A stretch of DNA of 64,000 nt. Source: Arthrobacter sp. MMS18-M83. GTDB taxonomy: Bacteria > Actinomycetota > Actinomycetes > Actinomycetales > Micrococcaceae. The translations under genes were made by a program, and so were the position numbers. The stretch covers positions 2,976,001 through 3,040,000 of the forward strand of contig NZ_CP113343.1 in NCBI RefSeq assembly GCF_026683955.1, given 5' to 3'. Positions 9,056 to 17,958 of this stretch are shown piece after piece (within the stretch, counting starts at the first letter, position 1; every line of letters starts with the position of its first letter). The notes under the pieces were generated by a model. It searched no databases, was not told the DNA's origin, and was given only the letters and a program-made list of their open reading frames with translations.

Positions 9056-9436
9056 TCATGCGTCGTAGGCATCTTCCAGAAGTGCCTTGGCGGACGCTGC
9101 CACTTCCTGGAACCGATCCTCCCGGATCGCCTGGATGGGCGATTGGTAGTCCAGACGCGGGTTGATGGACAGGGCCCAGGCCTGAGCCACTTTCTGTCCG
9201 TGGGTTCCCCCTATTTCCTGAATGACGTCGAGGGTAAAACGGAGACGCTGCTCAGCGGGTTGGGTCGGTTCCAGCTCTCCGCGGGCCCATTTGCGGACCT
9301 GGCCCGAATCCTTGACTCCGGCGAGGGCCGCCACCAGCTTGGATGTCAGGACATCGCAAAGTTCCTGAACGACCTCCGAGGTCTTCATGAAGACGGACCT
9401 GGCTCGATGCCGCGGCCCTCCTGGCCCAATTGACAT
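9056..9436 (-). CDS. Xre/MbcA/ParS-type antitoxin of the RES toxin
   Basis: A 126-residue protein with an N-terminal helix-turn-helix-like part (KLVAALAGVKDSGQVRKWAR) and the C-terminal toxin-binding domain of this antitoxin group, recognised in NPRLDYQSPIQAIREDRF. The start at 9436 is chosen because GGTAGGAG sits six bases upstream; the inner ATG 9388 lacks a good site. It is expected to neutralise the RES protein and repress the pair. The gene order antitoxin-toxin is as usual for RES/Xre loci. Confidence 0.82.
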   Translation of the reverse strand: MSIGPGGPRHRARSVFMKTSEVVQELCDVLTSKLVAALAGVKDSGQVRKWARGELEPTQPAEQRLRFTLDVIQEIGGTHGQKVAQAWALSINPRLDYQSPIQAIREDRFQEVAASAKALLEDAYDA

Positions 9437-9521
9437 GTCGGACTCCTACCCCTAGATTCCCAAGCATACCGCGGAATGACCGTCCCATGCCGGTCTTTTG
9501 CCCGATTTCTGCCAGCAACCG

Positions 9522-9554
9522 GGCACCCAGGTGAGTGCCGCCGTCGGGGTTTCG
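9522..9554. repeat. 33-bp direct repeat, right copy, flanking the RES/Xre module
   Basis: Identical over 33 bases to 8290-8322, but without the left hairpin arm that makes the other copy a full terminator. It lies between the antitoxin promoter region and the 3' end of the aminotransferase gene. A 17-base part (GGTGAGTGCCGCCGTCG) also recurs near 24633. Confidence 0.9.
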
Positions 9555-9571
9555 TGCTGCTTGGCGAAGGT

Positions 9572-10783
9572 TCAGACCCGGCGGATGACCTCCGCGAGGC
9601 GCTTGACACCCTCGGTGAGCTGCTCTTCCGGGGCGTACGAGAAGGCGATGCGGAGCTGGTTGCTGCCACCGCCGTCGGCGTAGAAGGCGCTGCCCGGCAC
9701 AAACACGACTCCTGCCTCGATGGCTGCGGTGAGGACGTGCTCGGTGTCGATGCCCTCAGGCAGCGTGACCCAGGTGAAGAAGCCACCGGTGGGCGTGGTC
9801 CACTTGGTTCCTTCGGGCATGTAAGCAGCCAGGGCGTCCAGGGTTGCCTTGCAACGGGAGGAGTAGACGGCACTGTATGCGGCAATCTGGTCCTGCCAAT
9901 CGAAGCTGCTGATGTATTGCTCCACCACCAGCTGGCTCAAGACCGAGGGGCAGATAGTGGTTGCCTCGGAGGCGATCTGGAGGCGGCTGCGCACATCATG
10001 GGGAGCCACTACCCAACCGACGCGCAAGCCGGGGGCGAAGATCTTGGAAAACGAACCAAGGTAGAACACGTTGTCAGGGTCCAGCGTGTGCATGGCCGGC
10101 TTGAGCGTGCCGTCGAAGCTCAACAGGCCGTAGGGGTTGTCCTCGACGATCAGCACGCCCTCGGCGCGGCAAATGTCCACCACACGCTGCCTACGCTCCA
10201 GGGAAAGGCTGATGCCGGAGGGGTTGTTGAAGTTGGGGACCGTGTAGAAGAACTTGATGGTCTTGCCGTCGGCTTTGAGCCCGGAAATGACGTCTTGGAG
10301 GCGGTCGGGATCGACGCCGTCGTTGTCCATCGCCACATGTGCCACCTCGGCCTGGAAGCCTTCGAACACGCCGAGCGCCCCCACGTAGCTTGGTCCCTCC
10401 GCGATTACGACGTCTCCCGGGTCGCAGAAGAGCTTGGTGACGAGCTCCAGCGCCATCTGCGAGCCTGCGGTGACTTGCACGTTTTCGGGGGACGTCTTTA
10501 TACCCTCGAGCTCCATGACCTGGCAGATCAGGGCTTGCAGTTCCTCGGTTCCAGCCCCCGAGCCATACTGCAGGGCCTCCAGCCCGCGGCGAGTTACGAC
10601 GTCGGACGCCATGGCGGCGATGCGCTCCATCGGCAGCGCAGGTAGGTAGGGGTTGCCGCCGGCTAGGGAGATCATGCTTGGCTGCATGGACACATCGAAG
10701 ACGGCGCGGACGGGGGAGGGCTGGAAGCCGGCCGCCCGCTTGGCCATCCGGCTTGTATGTGAAAGTTCCGCAGTGGTGGTCAT
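9572..10783 (-). CDS. Class I/II PLP-dependent aminotransferase
   Basis: A 403-residue fold-type I aminotransferase of the MocR/2-aminoadipate-aminotransferase-like branch. The PLP lysine lies in YLGSFSKIFAPGLRVGW (about Lys247), the Asn-Pro substrate loop in VPNFNNPSG and the Asp-Asn-Pro-Tyr turn in VEDNPYG. AAAGGA lies upstream of ATG 10783. It is beside the TetR regulator and an ABC operon whose last gene is an AruI-like 2-oxoacid decarboxylase. A transaminase plus decarboxylase route for a basic or branched amino acid is therefore a reasonable inference. Confidence 0.88.
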   Translation of the reverse strand: MTTTAELSHTSRMAKRAAGFQPSPVRAVFDVSMQPSMISLAGGNPYLPALPMERIAAMASDVVTRRGLEALQYGSGAGTEELQALICQVMELEGIKTSPENVQVTAGSQMALELVTKLFCDPGDVVIAEGPSYVGALGVFEGFQAEVAHVAMDNDGVDPDRLQDVISGLKADGKTIKFFYTVPNFNNPSGISLSLERRQRVVDICRAEGVLIVEDNPYGLLSFDGTLKPAMHTLDPDNVFYLGSFSKIFAPGLRVGWVVAPHDVRSRLQIASEATTICPSVLSQLVVEQYISSFDWQDQIAAYSAVYSSRCKATLDALAAYMPEGTKWTTPTGGFFTWVTLPEGIDTEHVLTAAIEAGVVFVPGSAFYADGGGSNQLRIAFSYAPEEQLTEGVKRLAEVIRRV

Positions 10784-10839
10784 GGTGGTCCTTTGTGTTG
10801 TTGTGGCGCCCCGTTCCAGGGCGCGAGTTGGCGCGTGTC

Positions 10840-11520
10840 CTAGTGCGCGTCCACGAGCTTGGAGCGCTTCGCGAAGATGAATTCTCCGGCGTCGATGCCG
10901 AACTCCCGGGCAGCAAAGCGGTGCAGCGTTTCGATCATTTCGGCGGGCGTGAAGCTGTGGACCCCGTTCAGGGACTGGATCGCGAGTCCATCGATCGTGG
11001 CCAGAAGCAGGGTGGCCACTTCGTCAATATCGATGGCTGGCTGGATCAATTTCTCGTCCACGGCCTCCTCGAGCGCCCGGACGAACAGGCCGCGCCATGA
11101 GGTCCAGACTGCTGCGACGCTGTCCCGGATCTCGGAGTTCTTGTGGGCTGCAGCGTAGATCTGCAACCAGAAACCCCAGGCTTCTTCGAAGGGGGTGTCG
11201 CTTTGGATGGAGAAGGTCAGGAGATCGTGCAGGCGTTCCACTGCGTTGGTGCCCTGATCGTAGATGCGCTGCCATTCGGCGAGGGATTCGTCGATGCGGT
11301 ACTCCACCGCCGCGCCGATCAACCTCTCCCGGTGCCGGAAGTAGTGCTGGATCATGCCGATGCTGAAGCCCGAGGCCTCGGAGAGTTCGGCGAAGGAGCA
11401 ACCCTCCACGCCTTGGCGGGCGATCACCTGCGAGGCATGGTGCAGGATGTTCTGCCGGCGTTCGGCCATGGCTTCGGCCGTGACGCTTCGTGTGCGGCGG
11501 CCCGGGTTTGTCTCGCTCAT
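10840..11520 (-). CDS. TetR-family transcriptional regulator
   Basis: A 226-residue regulator with an N-terminal helix-turn-helix (CSFAELSEASGFSIGMIQHY) after the ERRQNILHHASQVIARQG helix, and a BetI-like all-helical ligand domain. GTG/ATG candidates exist upstream, but ATG 11520 has GAAGGAG six bases before it. The gene sits between the aminotransferase (same strand, 56 bases downstream) and the divergent ABC operon at 11690, and probably represses both. Confidence 0.88.
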   Translation of the reverse strand: MSETNPGRRTRSVTAEAMAERRQNILHHASQVIARQGVEGCSFAELSEASGFSIGMIQHYFRHRERLIGAAVEYRIDESLAEWQRIYDQGTNAVERLHDLLTFSIQSDTPFEEAWGFWLQIYAAAHKNSEIRDSVAAVWTSWRGLFVRALEEAVDEKLIQPAIDIDEVATLLLATIDGLAIQSLNGVHSFTPAEMIETLHRFAAREFGIDAGEFIFAKRSKLVDAH

Positions 11521-11689
11521 GCCGTTGCTCCTTCGTTTGACTGGTCGCGCTGATCCGGCGGGCGCCTTGTGGGTGCCCTTAGTCATCTCTCCATGATGTT
11601 GCCATGGTCCCTTGACACGCGTTGTTACTCATCTCACAATAAGTTGAACATATTGTTATTTCAACCCGACCCGAACCGGAGATCCACAA
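11521..11689. promoter_or_regulatory. Divergent promoter region between tetR-type gene and ABC operon
   Basis: A TTGACA hexamer at 11612-11617, a 17-base spacer and CACAAT at 11635-11640 form a plausible promoter for the plus-strand operon. The following AT-rich stretch has inverted arms ACAATA/TATTGT (11636-11655) and TTGAA/TTCAA (11644-11664), candidate TetR operators overlapping the transcription start. Regulation by the adjacent TetR protein is inferred. Confidence 0.5.
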
Positions 11690-12649
11690 ATGATGCGCAA
11701 AGGCGTGAAAAGCCCGCTCGTGGCAGCGGCAGCCATCAGTTTTTTGGCGTTGACGACGGCTTGCTCCAATACCGAAGGTGCGGCCGCTACCGCATCCGGC
11801 AATGCGTCGGCCAGCGGCCAAAGCAGCCAGAGCGGCCAGGAACTCGCGCAGGCCGTGAAGCCCGATTCCAAGGTTCAGGCGCTGCTTCCGGCCGCCATCA
11901 AGAGCAAGGGGTCGCTGACCCTCGTGACGGACCCCACCTACGCCCCCATCGACTTCACCGACGACCAGGGCAAGATCGTCGGACTTGAGCCGGACATGGC
12001 GCTGGCCGTCGCGAAGAAGATGGGCATCACCATCAACATCGAAAAGGCCGACTTCAATGGCATCCTGGCCGGCATCGAGGCCCGGCGGTACGACGCTTCC
12101 TGGGCAGCTTTCTCCATCACGGAGGAGCGCAAGGACAAGGTCAACATGGTCAGCTACATGCGCGGAGGAACGTCCGTCATGGTCAAAAAGGGCAATCCGC
12201 TGGGCATCAAATCGGAGCTGGACCTCTGCGGCAAGACCGTGGCTGCCCAGACCGGGACCACCCAGGCGCTGAGCTTGCTGCCGTCATTCGACAAGAAATG
12301 TGCGGACGCAGGTAAGGACAAGCCTGTTTCCTTGCTGCTGCCCCAGCAGGACAACGTCAACCAGGCTTTAGCCTCGGGCCGTGCCCAGGCACTAGTGGCG
12401 GACAACGCCCTCACCGGTTACTACGCCCAGCTGCAGCCGGACGCGTTTACCTCCGTGGACTCCATCCTCGTGGAACCGTCCCTGTCCGGCGTGGTGAGCC
12501 CCAAGGACGACGGCGGCCTGTCCAAAGCATTCCAGGCCGCGGTCCAGTCCCTCATGGACGATGGAACGTACGCCAAGATCATGGAGGCTTGGAACCTCAA
12601 GTCCGGCATTGTCACCAAGTCTGAGATCAACCCGCCGGCGGGGTCATGA
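11690..12649 (+). CDS. Polar amino acid ABC transporter, substrate-binding lipoprotein
   Basis: A 319-residue family 3 solute-binding protein. The signal peptide ends in a lipobox (AAAISFLALTTACS) followed by an Ala/Ser/Gln-rich linker. The mature domain has GSLTLVTDPTYAPIDFTDD, GILAGIEARRYDASWAA and a C-terminal SLMDDGTYAKIMEAW. The second in-frame ATG at 11693 is an equal start candidate. Its stop overlaps the permease start by four bases (ATGA). Confidence 0.9.
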   Translation: MMRKGVKSPLVAAAAISFLALTTACSNTEGAAATASGNASASGQSSQSGQELAQAVKPDSKVQALLPAAIKSKGSLTLVTDPTYAPIDFTDDQGKIVGLEPDMALAVAKKMGITINIEKADFNGILAGIEARRYDASWAAFSITEERKDKVNMVSYMRGGTSVMVKKGNPLGIKSELDLCGKTVAAQTGTTQALSLLPSFDKKCADAGKDKPVSLLLPQQDNVNQALASGRAQALVADNALTGYYAQLQPDAFTSVDSILVEPSLSGVVSPKDDGGLSKAFQAAVQSLMDDGTYAKIMEAWNLKSGIVTKSEINPPAGS

Positions 12650-13542
12650 CCGTGTCTGACCGGCCCATCACCGCCGAGGCACGGCATGATTTCGCGGAGC
12701 TGGCCTCGCGGCCTGTCCTCAAGCGCAAGCGGCCAGGGCAACTGGTCGCGATGGTGTTGGTGGGACTGTTCGCGCTCATGGGCGCCTACGTCATCGTCAC
12801 CAACCCCGGCTTCGGCTGGCCCACCGTGGCCAAGTACTTGTTCGATATCCGCATCCTCAACGGCCTTCTGACCACCATCGAACTCACGGTGATCGCCATG
12901 GTCCTCGGACTCGTGATCGGTCTGGTGATCGCGGTCATGAGGATGTCGGACAACGCGCTCCTCCGTGGCGTGGCGGGTGCCTATATCTGGTTCTTCCGTG
13001 GCACTCCGCTCTTGGTGCAGATGCTTTTCTGGGGCTTCGCTGCCGTACTGTTTCCCACCATCGGCGTCGGCATCCCCGGCGGTCCTATGTTGGTGGAATG
13101 GAACACGAACGACGTCCTGCCGCTGTTCGTGGCCGGCATCCTTGGCCTGGGCTTGAACGAGGGCGCCTATATGGCAGAAATCGTGCGGGCCGGCCTGATG
13201 GGTGTTCCCGCGGGACAGTCCGAGGCTTCCCACGCCATGGGCTTCAGCCGGATGGAAACCCTGCGCCACGTGGTCATCCCGCAAGCCATGAAAATCATCC
13301 TTCCGCCCGTGGGCAACGAGACCATCTCCATGCTCAAGACCACGTCGTTGGTGATCGTGATCGGCGTCGGGGACCTGCTCTACAACACCCAGCAGATCTA
13401 CGCGCGCAACCTCCAGCAGATCCCGCTGCTGATCGTGGCGAGCCTCTGGTACATCCTGCTCACCACCATCCTCTCGCTCGTCCAGGCGCGCATTGAGAAG
13501 CGGTACTCCCGCGGCAACAACATCCAGGCACGAAAGGCTTAA
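12646..13542 (+). CDS. Polar amino acid ABC transporter, permease
   Basis: A 298-residue permease with a 45-residue cytoplasmic N-terminal extension before the first membrane segment. It has an extra hydrophobic segment ahead of the five-helix core, and the EAA loop reads [37 protein letters not shown] is the usual PAAT permease hallmark. It is coupled to the binding protein by a four-base overlap and is followed by the ATPase after five bases. Confidence 0.9.
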   Translation: MTVSDRPITAEARHDFAELASRPVLKRKRPGQLVAMVLVGLFALMGAYVIVTNPGFGWPTVAKYLFDIRILNGLLTTIELTVIAMVLGLVIGLVIAVMRMSDNALLRGVAGAYIWFFRGTPLLVQMLFWGFAAVLFPTIGVGIPGGPMLVEWNTNDVLPLFVAGILGLGLNEGAYMAEIVRAGLMGVPAGQSEASHAMGFSRMETLRHVVIPQAMKIILPPVGNETISMLKTTSLVIVIGVGDLLYNTQQIYARNLQQIPLLIVASLWYILLTTILSLVQARIEKRYSRGNNIQARKA

Positions 13543-13547
13543 CAGCA

Positions 13548-14306
13548 ATGTCTGAAGTCCAGTTCCTCAACGTGCACAAGGATTTCTCCGGCATGGAGGT
13601 CCTCAAAGGCATCAACTTCACGGTCGAATCGGGACAAGTGGCATGCTTGATCGGCCCCTCAGGCTCGGGCAAGTCCACCCTGCTCCGCTGCGTCAACCAC
13701 CTCGAAACCACCAGTTCCGGAACCATCCTGGTGGGTGGCCGCATGATCGGCTACGAGGTCCACGGCGACAGGCTGATCGAGGCACACCAGAGGGACATCA
13801 ACAAGCGCCGCTCCCGGATTGGCATGGTGTTCCAGTCCTTCAACCTCTTCGGCCACATGACGGCCCTCGAAAACGTGATGATGGGCCCGGTGAAGCTCCT
13901 CAAGATTCCCAAGGCCCAAGCCGAGGCCGAAGCCCGCGGGCTCCTGGCCAAAGTGGGCCTCGCCGACCGCACGGGGCACTACCCGGCCCAGCTCTCCGGC
14001 GGCCAACAACAGCGTGTGGCCATTGCCCGGGCCCTGTCCATGAAGCCCGACCTCATGCTTTTCGACGAGCCAACCTCAGCGCTTGATCCCGAACTTGTGG
14101 GCGAAGTCCTGGACGTCATGAAAGCGCTGGCTCGCGACGGCATGACCATGATCGTCGTGACGCACGAGATGGGCTTTGCCCGCGAAGTGGCCGACGTCGT
14201 GGCGTTCATGGACGGCGGCGTCATCGTCGAAGCCGGCGATCCCAACGAGATCATCACCCGCCCCCAGCACGAGCGAACAAAGGCGTTCCTCTCCAAAGTC
14301 CTCTAG
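13548..14306 (+). CDS. Polar amino acid ABC transporter, ATP-binding protein
   Basis: A 252-residue ATPase with Walker [11 protein letters not shown]-loop [20 protein letters not shown], signature [16 protein letters not shown], Walker [21 protein letters not shown] and switch His VVTHEMG. It is homologous to the ATPase at 4576 but lacks that protein's insertion. It is the third gene of the operon and lies 22 bases ahead of the decarboxylase gene. Confidence 0.92.
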   Translation: MSEVQFLNVHKDFSGMEVLKGINFTVESGQVACLIGPSGSGKSTLLRCVNHLETTSSGTILVGGRMIGYEVHGDRLIEAHQRDINKRRSRIGMVFQSFNLFGHMTALENVMMGPVKLLKIPKAQAEAEARGLLAKVGLADRTGHYPAQLSGGQQQRVAIARALSMKPDLMLFDEPTSALDPELVGEVLDVMKALARDGMTMIVVTHEMGFAREVADVVAFMDGGVIVEAGDPNEIITRPQHERTKAFLSKVL

Positions 14307-14328
14307 GCCACAATCAAAGGATCCAACC

Positions 14329-15927
14329 TTGACCAGTTCCATCCCCACCAACAACGTCGGCCTCGCCGTCATGACCACGCTGCGGAACTATGGGATCGAC
14401 GCCATCTTCGGGATTCCCGGCACCCACAACCTCGAGTTCTACCGGCACCTGGAGCCGCTCGGCATCCATCCCGTAACCACCCGCCACGAGCAAGGAGCCG
14501 GGTACGGCTCCGACGGATGGAGCCAGCTCAAGGGGCTTCCCGGCGTCGTGATCACCACTTCCGGACCCGGCCTGCTCAACGCGATGTCCGCTGCGGCCAC
14601 TTCCTATTGCGAGTCCCGGCCGATGATCATCCTGTCCCCGGGCGCGCCACGAGGCAGTGAATTCTCGGACATCGGGCTGCTGCACGAAACCAAGGACCCC
14701 ACCGGTGCGGTCCGCGCCCTGATCGGGCGCAGCACGCGTGTATCCAGCGGCAGCGAAGCCGTTGAGCTGATTCACGAAGCCTTCGCCTTCTTCACACACG
14801 GGCGGCCGCGTCCCGTCCACATCGAGATCCCGCTGGACGTGCTGGAGGGCGCGTCCGACGTCGACCCTTCCGCCCTGGAAGCCCGCCCCTTGGGTGCGCC
14901 GAAAGCGGCAGCCGACGACGCCGTTGCCGCCGCGGCGGACATCCTCCGCCGGGCGTCGAATCCGGTGATCCTGGCCGGGGGCGGTTCGCTCGGAACCGGC
15001 GGCGCGCTCCTCGAACTTGCAGAACTCCTGCAAGCACCCGTGGTGACCACAATCAATGGCAAGGGTGCTGTTCCGGAAGCCCATCCGTTGTCCCTTGGTT
15101 CGGAAATCCGGCTCGCAGCGGCACAGGATCTTTGCAATTCCTCGGACGCGCTGCTGGTGATCGGCTCGAAGGTGGGCGAGTCGGAGCTATGGGGCGGCAA
15201 GATTGTGCCGCAGGGGAGTTGCATCCGCATTGACATCGATCCGTCCCAATTGCAATGCAATCTTGCGCCGGACGTCGAGCTCCTGGGCAACGCGTCCGCC
15301 GTCGTACGCCAACTGCTCGCGGCGCTCGCAGGGCATGGGCCGGCCTCCGCTCCGGAACTGGACCCTTTGCGCCGCGAGCTGCAGGAAGAAGCCCGCTCCA
15401 TGGCGCCCGTGCTCGCACAAATCAACCAGATCCTCGCGGCCGCGCTGCCGGCGGACACCGTCATTGCGGGTGATTCCTCGCAGATCACATACTTCGGGAC
15501 CACGTCCTTCTTCCCCATGCAGCAGCCGCACCAGCTCCTGTACACGCCCGCATACGCAACGCTGGGTTATGGACTGCCGGCCGCGATCGGGGCCAAAATA
15601 GCGGCTCCGGACCGTCCGGTGGTGGGGCTGATCGGCGACGGGGCGCTCATGTTTGCCGTTCAGGAATTCATCACCGCCGTGGAACAGGGCGTGGACCTGC
15701 CCATCATCTGCATCAACAACGGAGGCTACGGCGAAATCCGGCAGAACATGGAGGACCGCGACCTGGCTCCGGTCGGCGTGAACCTCACGCAACCGGACTG
15801 GGTGCGCCTGGCCGAAGGCTTCGGGCTGACTGCGTTCAACGTTGAGTCCCTCGACGAGCTTGCCGGCGTTGTCACCAAGGCGCTTGCCGTCAAGGGACCG
15901 AGCCTCATCCACGTGAGCATCCAGTAA
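14329..15927 (+). CDS. Thiamine-diphosphate-dependent enzyme, acetolactate-synthase-like (AruI-like 2-oxoacid decarboxylase)
   Basis: A 532-residue three-domain ThDP enzyme. The catalytic Glu is in TTRHEQGAGYGSDGW; the cofactor motif is GDGALMFAVQEF through CINNGGYGE. The first ATG in frame is 14 codons inside the conserved N-terminus, so TTG 14329 is taken as start; AAAGG precedes it by eight bases. The sequence resembles the 5-guanidino-2-oxopentanoate decarboxylase group more than biosynthetic IlvB, and there is no ilvN partner. With the transporter and the aminotransferase at 9572 it could decarboxylate an arginine-type 2-oxoacid; the substrate is inferred. Confidence 0.8.
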   Translation: MTSSIPTNNVGLAVMTTLRNYGIDAIFGIPGTHNLEFYRHLEPLGIHPVTTRHEQGAGYGSDGWSQLKGLPGVVITTSGPGLLNAMSAAATSYCESRPMIILSPGAPRGSEFSDIGLLHETKDPTGAVRALIGRSTRVSSGSEAVELIHEAFAFFTHGRPRPVHIEIPLDVLEGASDVDPSALEARPLGAPKAAADDAVAAAADILRRASNPVILAGGGSLGTGGALLELAELLQAPVVTTINGKGAVPEAHPLSLGSEIRLAAAQDLCNSSDALLVIGSKVGESELWGGKIVPQGSCIRIDIDPSQLQCNLAPDVELLGNASAVVRQLLAALAGHGPASAPELDPLRRELQEEARSMAPVLAQINQILAAALPADTVIAGDSSQITYFGTTSFFPMQQPHQLLYTPAYATLGYGLPAAIGAKIAAPDRPVVGLIGDGALMFAVQEFITAVEQGVDLPIICINNGGYGEIRQNMEDRDLAPVGVNLTQPDWVRLAEGFGLTAFNVESLDELAGVVTKALAVKGPSLIHVSIQ

Positions 15928-15951
15928 CTGCCCCGCCCCCGATCCCTCCCC

Positions 15952-16116
15952 CGACTCTCGCTCACTTATGGCTGGTTTTTGGCCGTGCGGCTCGCTTGTG
16001 GCGGCCCTTCGGCCGACGCTCGCTCACTTGTGGCGGCCCTTCGGCTGTGCGGCTCACTTTCTAGGAGCAAGTGATGGAGCGTCCGACGAAAAGCCCCTAT
16101 ACGTGAGCGAGGGTCA
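15952..16116. repeat. Cluster of CTCGCTCAC intergenic repeats
   Basis: Forward copies of the repeat motif lie at 15952-15970 and 16014-16030, degenerate copies (GCGGCTCGCTTGTGG, GCGGCTCACTTTC) between and after them, and an inverted copy (TATACGTGAGCGAGGGTCA) at 16098-16116. The spacer GGCGGCCCTTCGGC is itself repeated. Unlike the elements at 1505 and 17805 there is no large CTGCAGAT palindrome here. The 250-base gap up to 16178 holds nothing else recognisable. Confidence 0.75.
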
Positions 16117-16178
16117 GCCGGGCGAGGGCGGTGTGTCTGGGAACGGTTTTGGACTGTACGACTTTAGGAAGGAACACG

Positions 16179-17798
16179 ATGAGCGGGACGATCAAAAACT
16201 TCGAATTGAAGGCCACGGCATGGGGGTGGGTGGACCAGCAGAAGGAGCAGCTTTCCGCCTGGCACACGAATATTTGGGAATTGGCCGAACCGGCCTGGCG
16301 CGAATACGAGTCCTGCGCTTGGTATGTGAGAACGCTTCGCGAATATGGCTTCACGGTCGAGGAGGGCAGTGGGGGCATGCCCACCGCGTTCGCCGCCGAG
16401 TGGACAAGTCCCGCCGGACCCGGCGCGAGGATCCTTGGCTACGCTGAATACGATGCAATCCCGGGAAATTGCCAAGCCGCATCAACTAAACGGGAGCCCC
16501 GTGCCGGTATGTCACGCTTCGCGCCGGGCCACACGGATCCGCATTCGGCTCTGGGCATCTCGACACTCGCGGGATTCCTCGCCGCTAAAGACACCATCGA
16601 ACGCCACAACCTACCGGGCACCTTGGTCTATACGGGTGAGCCAGCCGAAAAAGTCCAGGGATCCAAGGTGGTCCACGGCCTGCGCGGCTACTACGACAAC
16701 CTGGACGCGATCATCTCGTACCACCCGTTCTACATGATGCCCCTCTGCAACACCGCGCGTTGGGACACTCACTGCGGCTCGTACTACAGCAAGATCTACA
16801 CCTTCACATGCGACAACCCCGAGGGCTGGAACAATACGTACGGCGATAGTCCCATCCCTTCGTCGCACTCCGCAGCCCGGGCACCGGGAGCTGACGCTGC
16901 GCTGTTCACGATGTTTTCGCTGACCAAAACCACGCAGGATTCCATGCTCCCGCAGGCGGGCGGATGGTCGCTGTCAGAAGCGATCCTCACCGCTGGGCAG
17001 GCGACGGCGGACAATCAGCCTGCGGGACTGGCCCAGATCCAGTACTCCTGGCGTTGTCCGAGCCTCGCCGAATCCGATTCAGTACTCGCCGTCCTCGATC
17101 GCAATGCGGAACTTGCGGCGGCCGCTTCGCATTGCAGCGTTAGTTCCCGCTGGGTGGCTCGCAACCGGCCGGGCATCGCCAACCACACAGTCGCGCAACT
17201 GGCGTGGGAGAACATCGCCGCTGTCGGCGCACCGGTTTTGGATGAGAAGGCCCGGGGGATCGGACGTGAAATCCAAGCCTCCTGCGGGGTGGAACCCATG
17301 GACAATCCGTTCCACCCGGCAACGGCGGAGCTTATCAGTCCGCAGGAAGCCGAGGCGGAGCTGCGCAGGCACATCCCGGCGACCCAGCAGAACTGGACCA
17401 GCGACGACTACGTAGAGATGACCTGGTACGCGCCCACTATCCGCTTCTACACGGCACGGCCTACGTTGGCGCCCGACGCGAAAGGCACCGCATACCCGGG
17501 CTGGGCCATGACCGCGATGGGTGGAATCCCGGAGACGATCGACCCCACCATCACAGCGACGGGCAAGATGATTGCCGGGATGGTGCTGGACCTGCTCACC
17601 TCGCCGGAGGTGCTGGCGGAGGCGAAGACAGAGTTCGAAGCCGAGAAGCGCCGCCGTGGCGCCGTGGCACCTCTGCTTCCTGCCGATTTCACTGCGCCGA
17701 CGGATTTCCGCTGGCCCGAATATATCGGGGAAGGCAAAACACGCGAGTGGTGGATCCCCGTGTCCGAAGAGGCATGGAACACCGCTGGCGGTAACTAG
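16179..17798 (+). CDS. M20-family amidohydrolase, AbgB-like
   Basis: A 539-residue protein resembling the B subunit of aminobenzoyl-glutamate hydrolase and related M20 zinc peptidases. It opens with a helical segment (WELAEPAWREYESCAWYVRT), then GYAEYDAIPG, RFAPGHTDPHSALG with candidate metal ligands, and VYTGEPAEKVQGSKVVH with the catalytic Glu region. AGGAAGGAA precedes ATG 16179. It stands alone between two repeat clusters; whether it cleaves acyl amino acids or dipeptides is not shown by the sequence. Confidence 0.82.
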   Translation: MSGTIKNFELKATAWGWVDQQKEQLSAWHTNIWELAEPAWREYESCAWYVRTLREYGFTVEEGSGGMPTAFAAEWTSPAGPGARILGYAEYDAIPGNCQAASTKREPRAGMSRFAPGHTDPHSALGISTLAGFLAAKDTIERHNLPGTLVYTGEPAEKVQGSKVVHGLRGYYDNLDAIISYHPFYMMPLCNTARWDTHCGSYYSKIYTFTCDNPEGWNNTYGDSPIPSSHSAARAPGADAALFTMFSLTKTTQDSMLPQAGGWSLSEAILTAGQATADNQPAGLAQIQYSWRCPSLAESDSVLAVLDRNAELAAAASHCSVSSRWVARNRPGIANHTVAQLAWENIAAVGAPVLDEKARGIGREIQASCGVEPMDNPFHPATAELISPQEAEAELRRHIPATQQNWTSDDYVEMTWYAPTIRFYTARPTLAPDAKGTAYPGWAMTAMGGIPETIDPTITATGKMIAGMVLDLLTSPEVLAEAKTEFEAEKRRRGAVAPLLPADFTAPTDFRWPEYIGEGKTREWWIPVSEEAWNTAGGN

Positions 17799-17804
17799 CC
17801 CGGA

Positions 17805-17936
17805 CGCTCGCTCACCTATGGGCAGAAAGTTCGGAATCCTCCTGCAGATCATCTGCAGGAGGATTCCGTCGTTTGGGCTTATATGTGAGGGGGCGTCGCG
17901 CGGGCGGGCCTTATATGTGAGGGAGCGTCGCGGCCC
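17805..17936. repeat. Composite palindromic intergenic element, copy 2
   Basis: It starts with GACGCTCGCTCACCTATGG (17805-17823), then an 18-base inverted repeat with a one-base loop at 17832-17868 (arms begin CGGAATCCTCCTGCAGAT), then two inverted motif copies (ATATGTGAGGGGGCGTCG near 17881 and ATATGTGAGGGAGCGTCG near 17913). Order and sequence match the element at 1505-1664. It lies at the 3' ends of two converging genes. Confidence 0.85.
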
Positions 17937-17958
17937 GGCGCTTACAGACCTGGGAAGC

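Noticed and set aside
8290..9554. Phage or integrative-element att sites
   Set aside because: No integrase and no tRNA gene are adjacent, and the 33-bp repeat is part of a terminator; kept only as a flanking direct repeat.
14371..15927. Start of the ThDP enzyme at the first ATG (14371)
   Set aside because: It would delete the conserved N-terminal strand; TTG 14329 has a ribosome site at the right distance.
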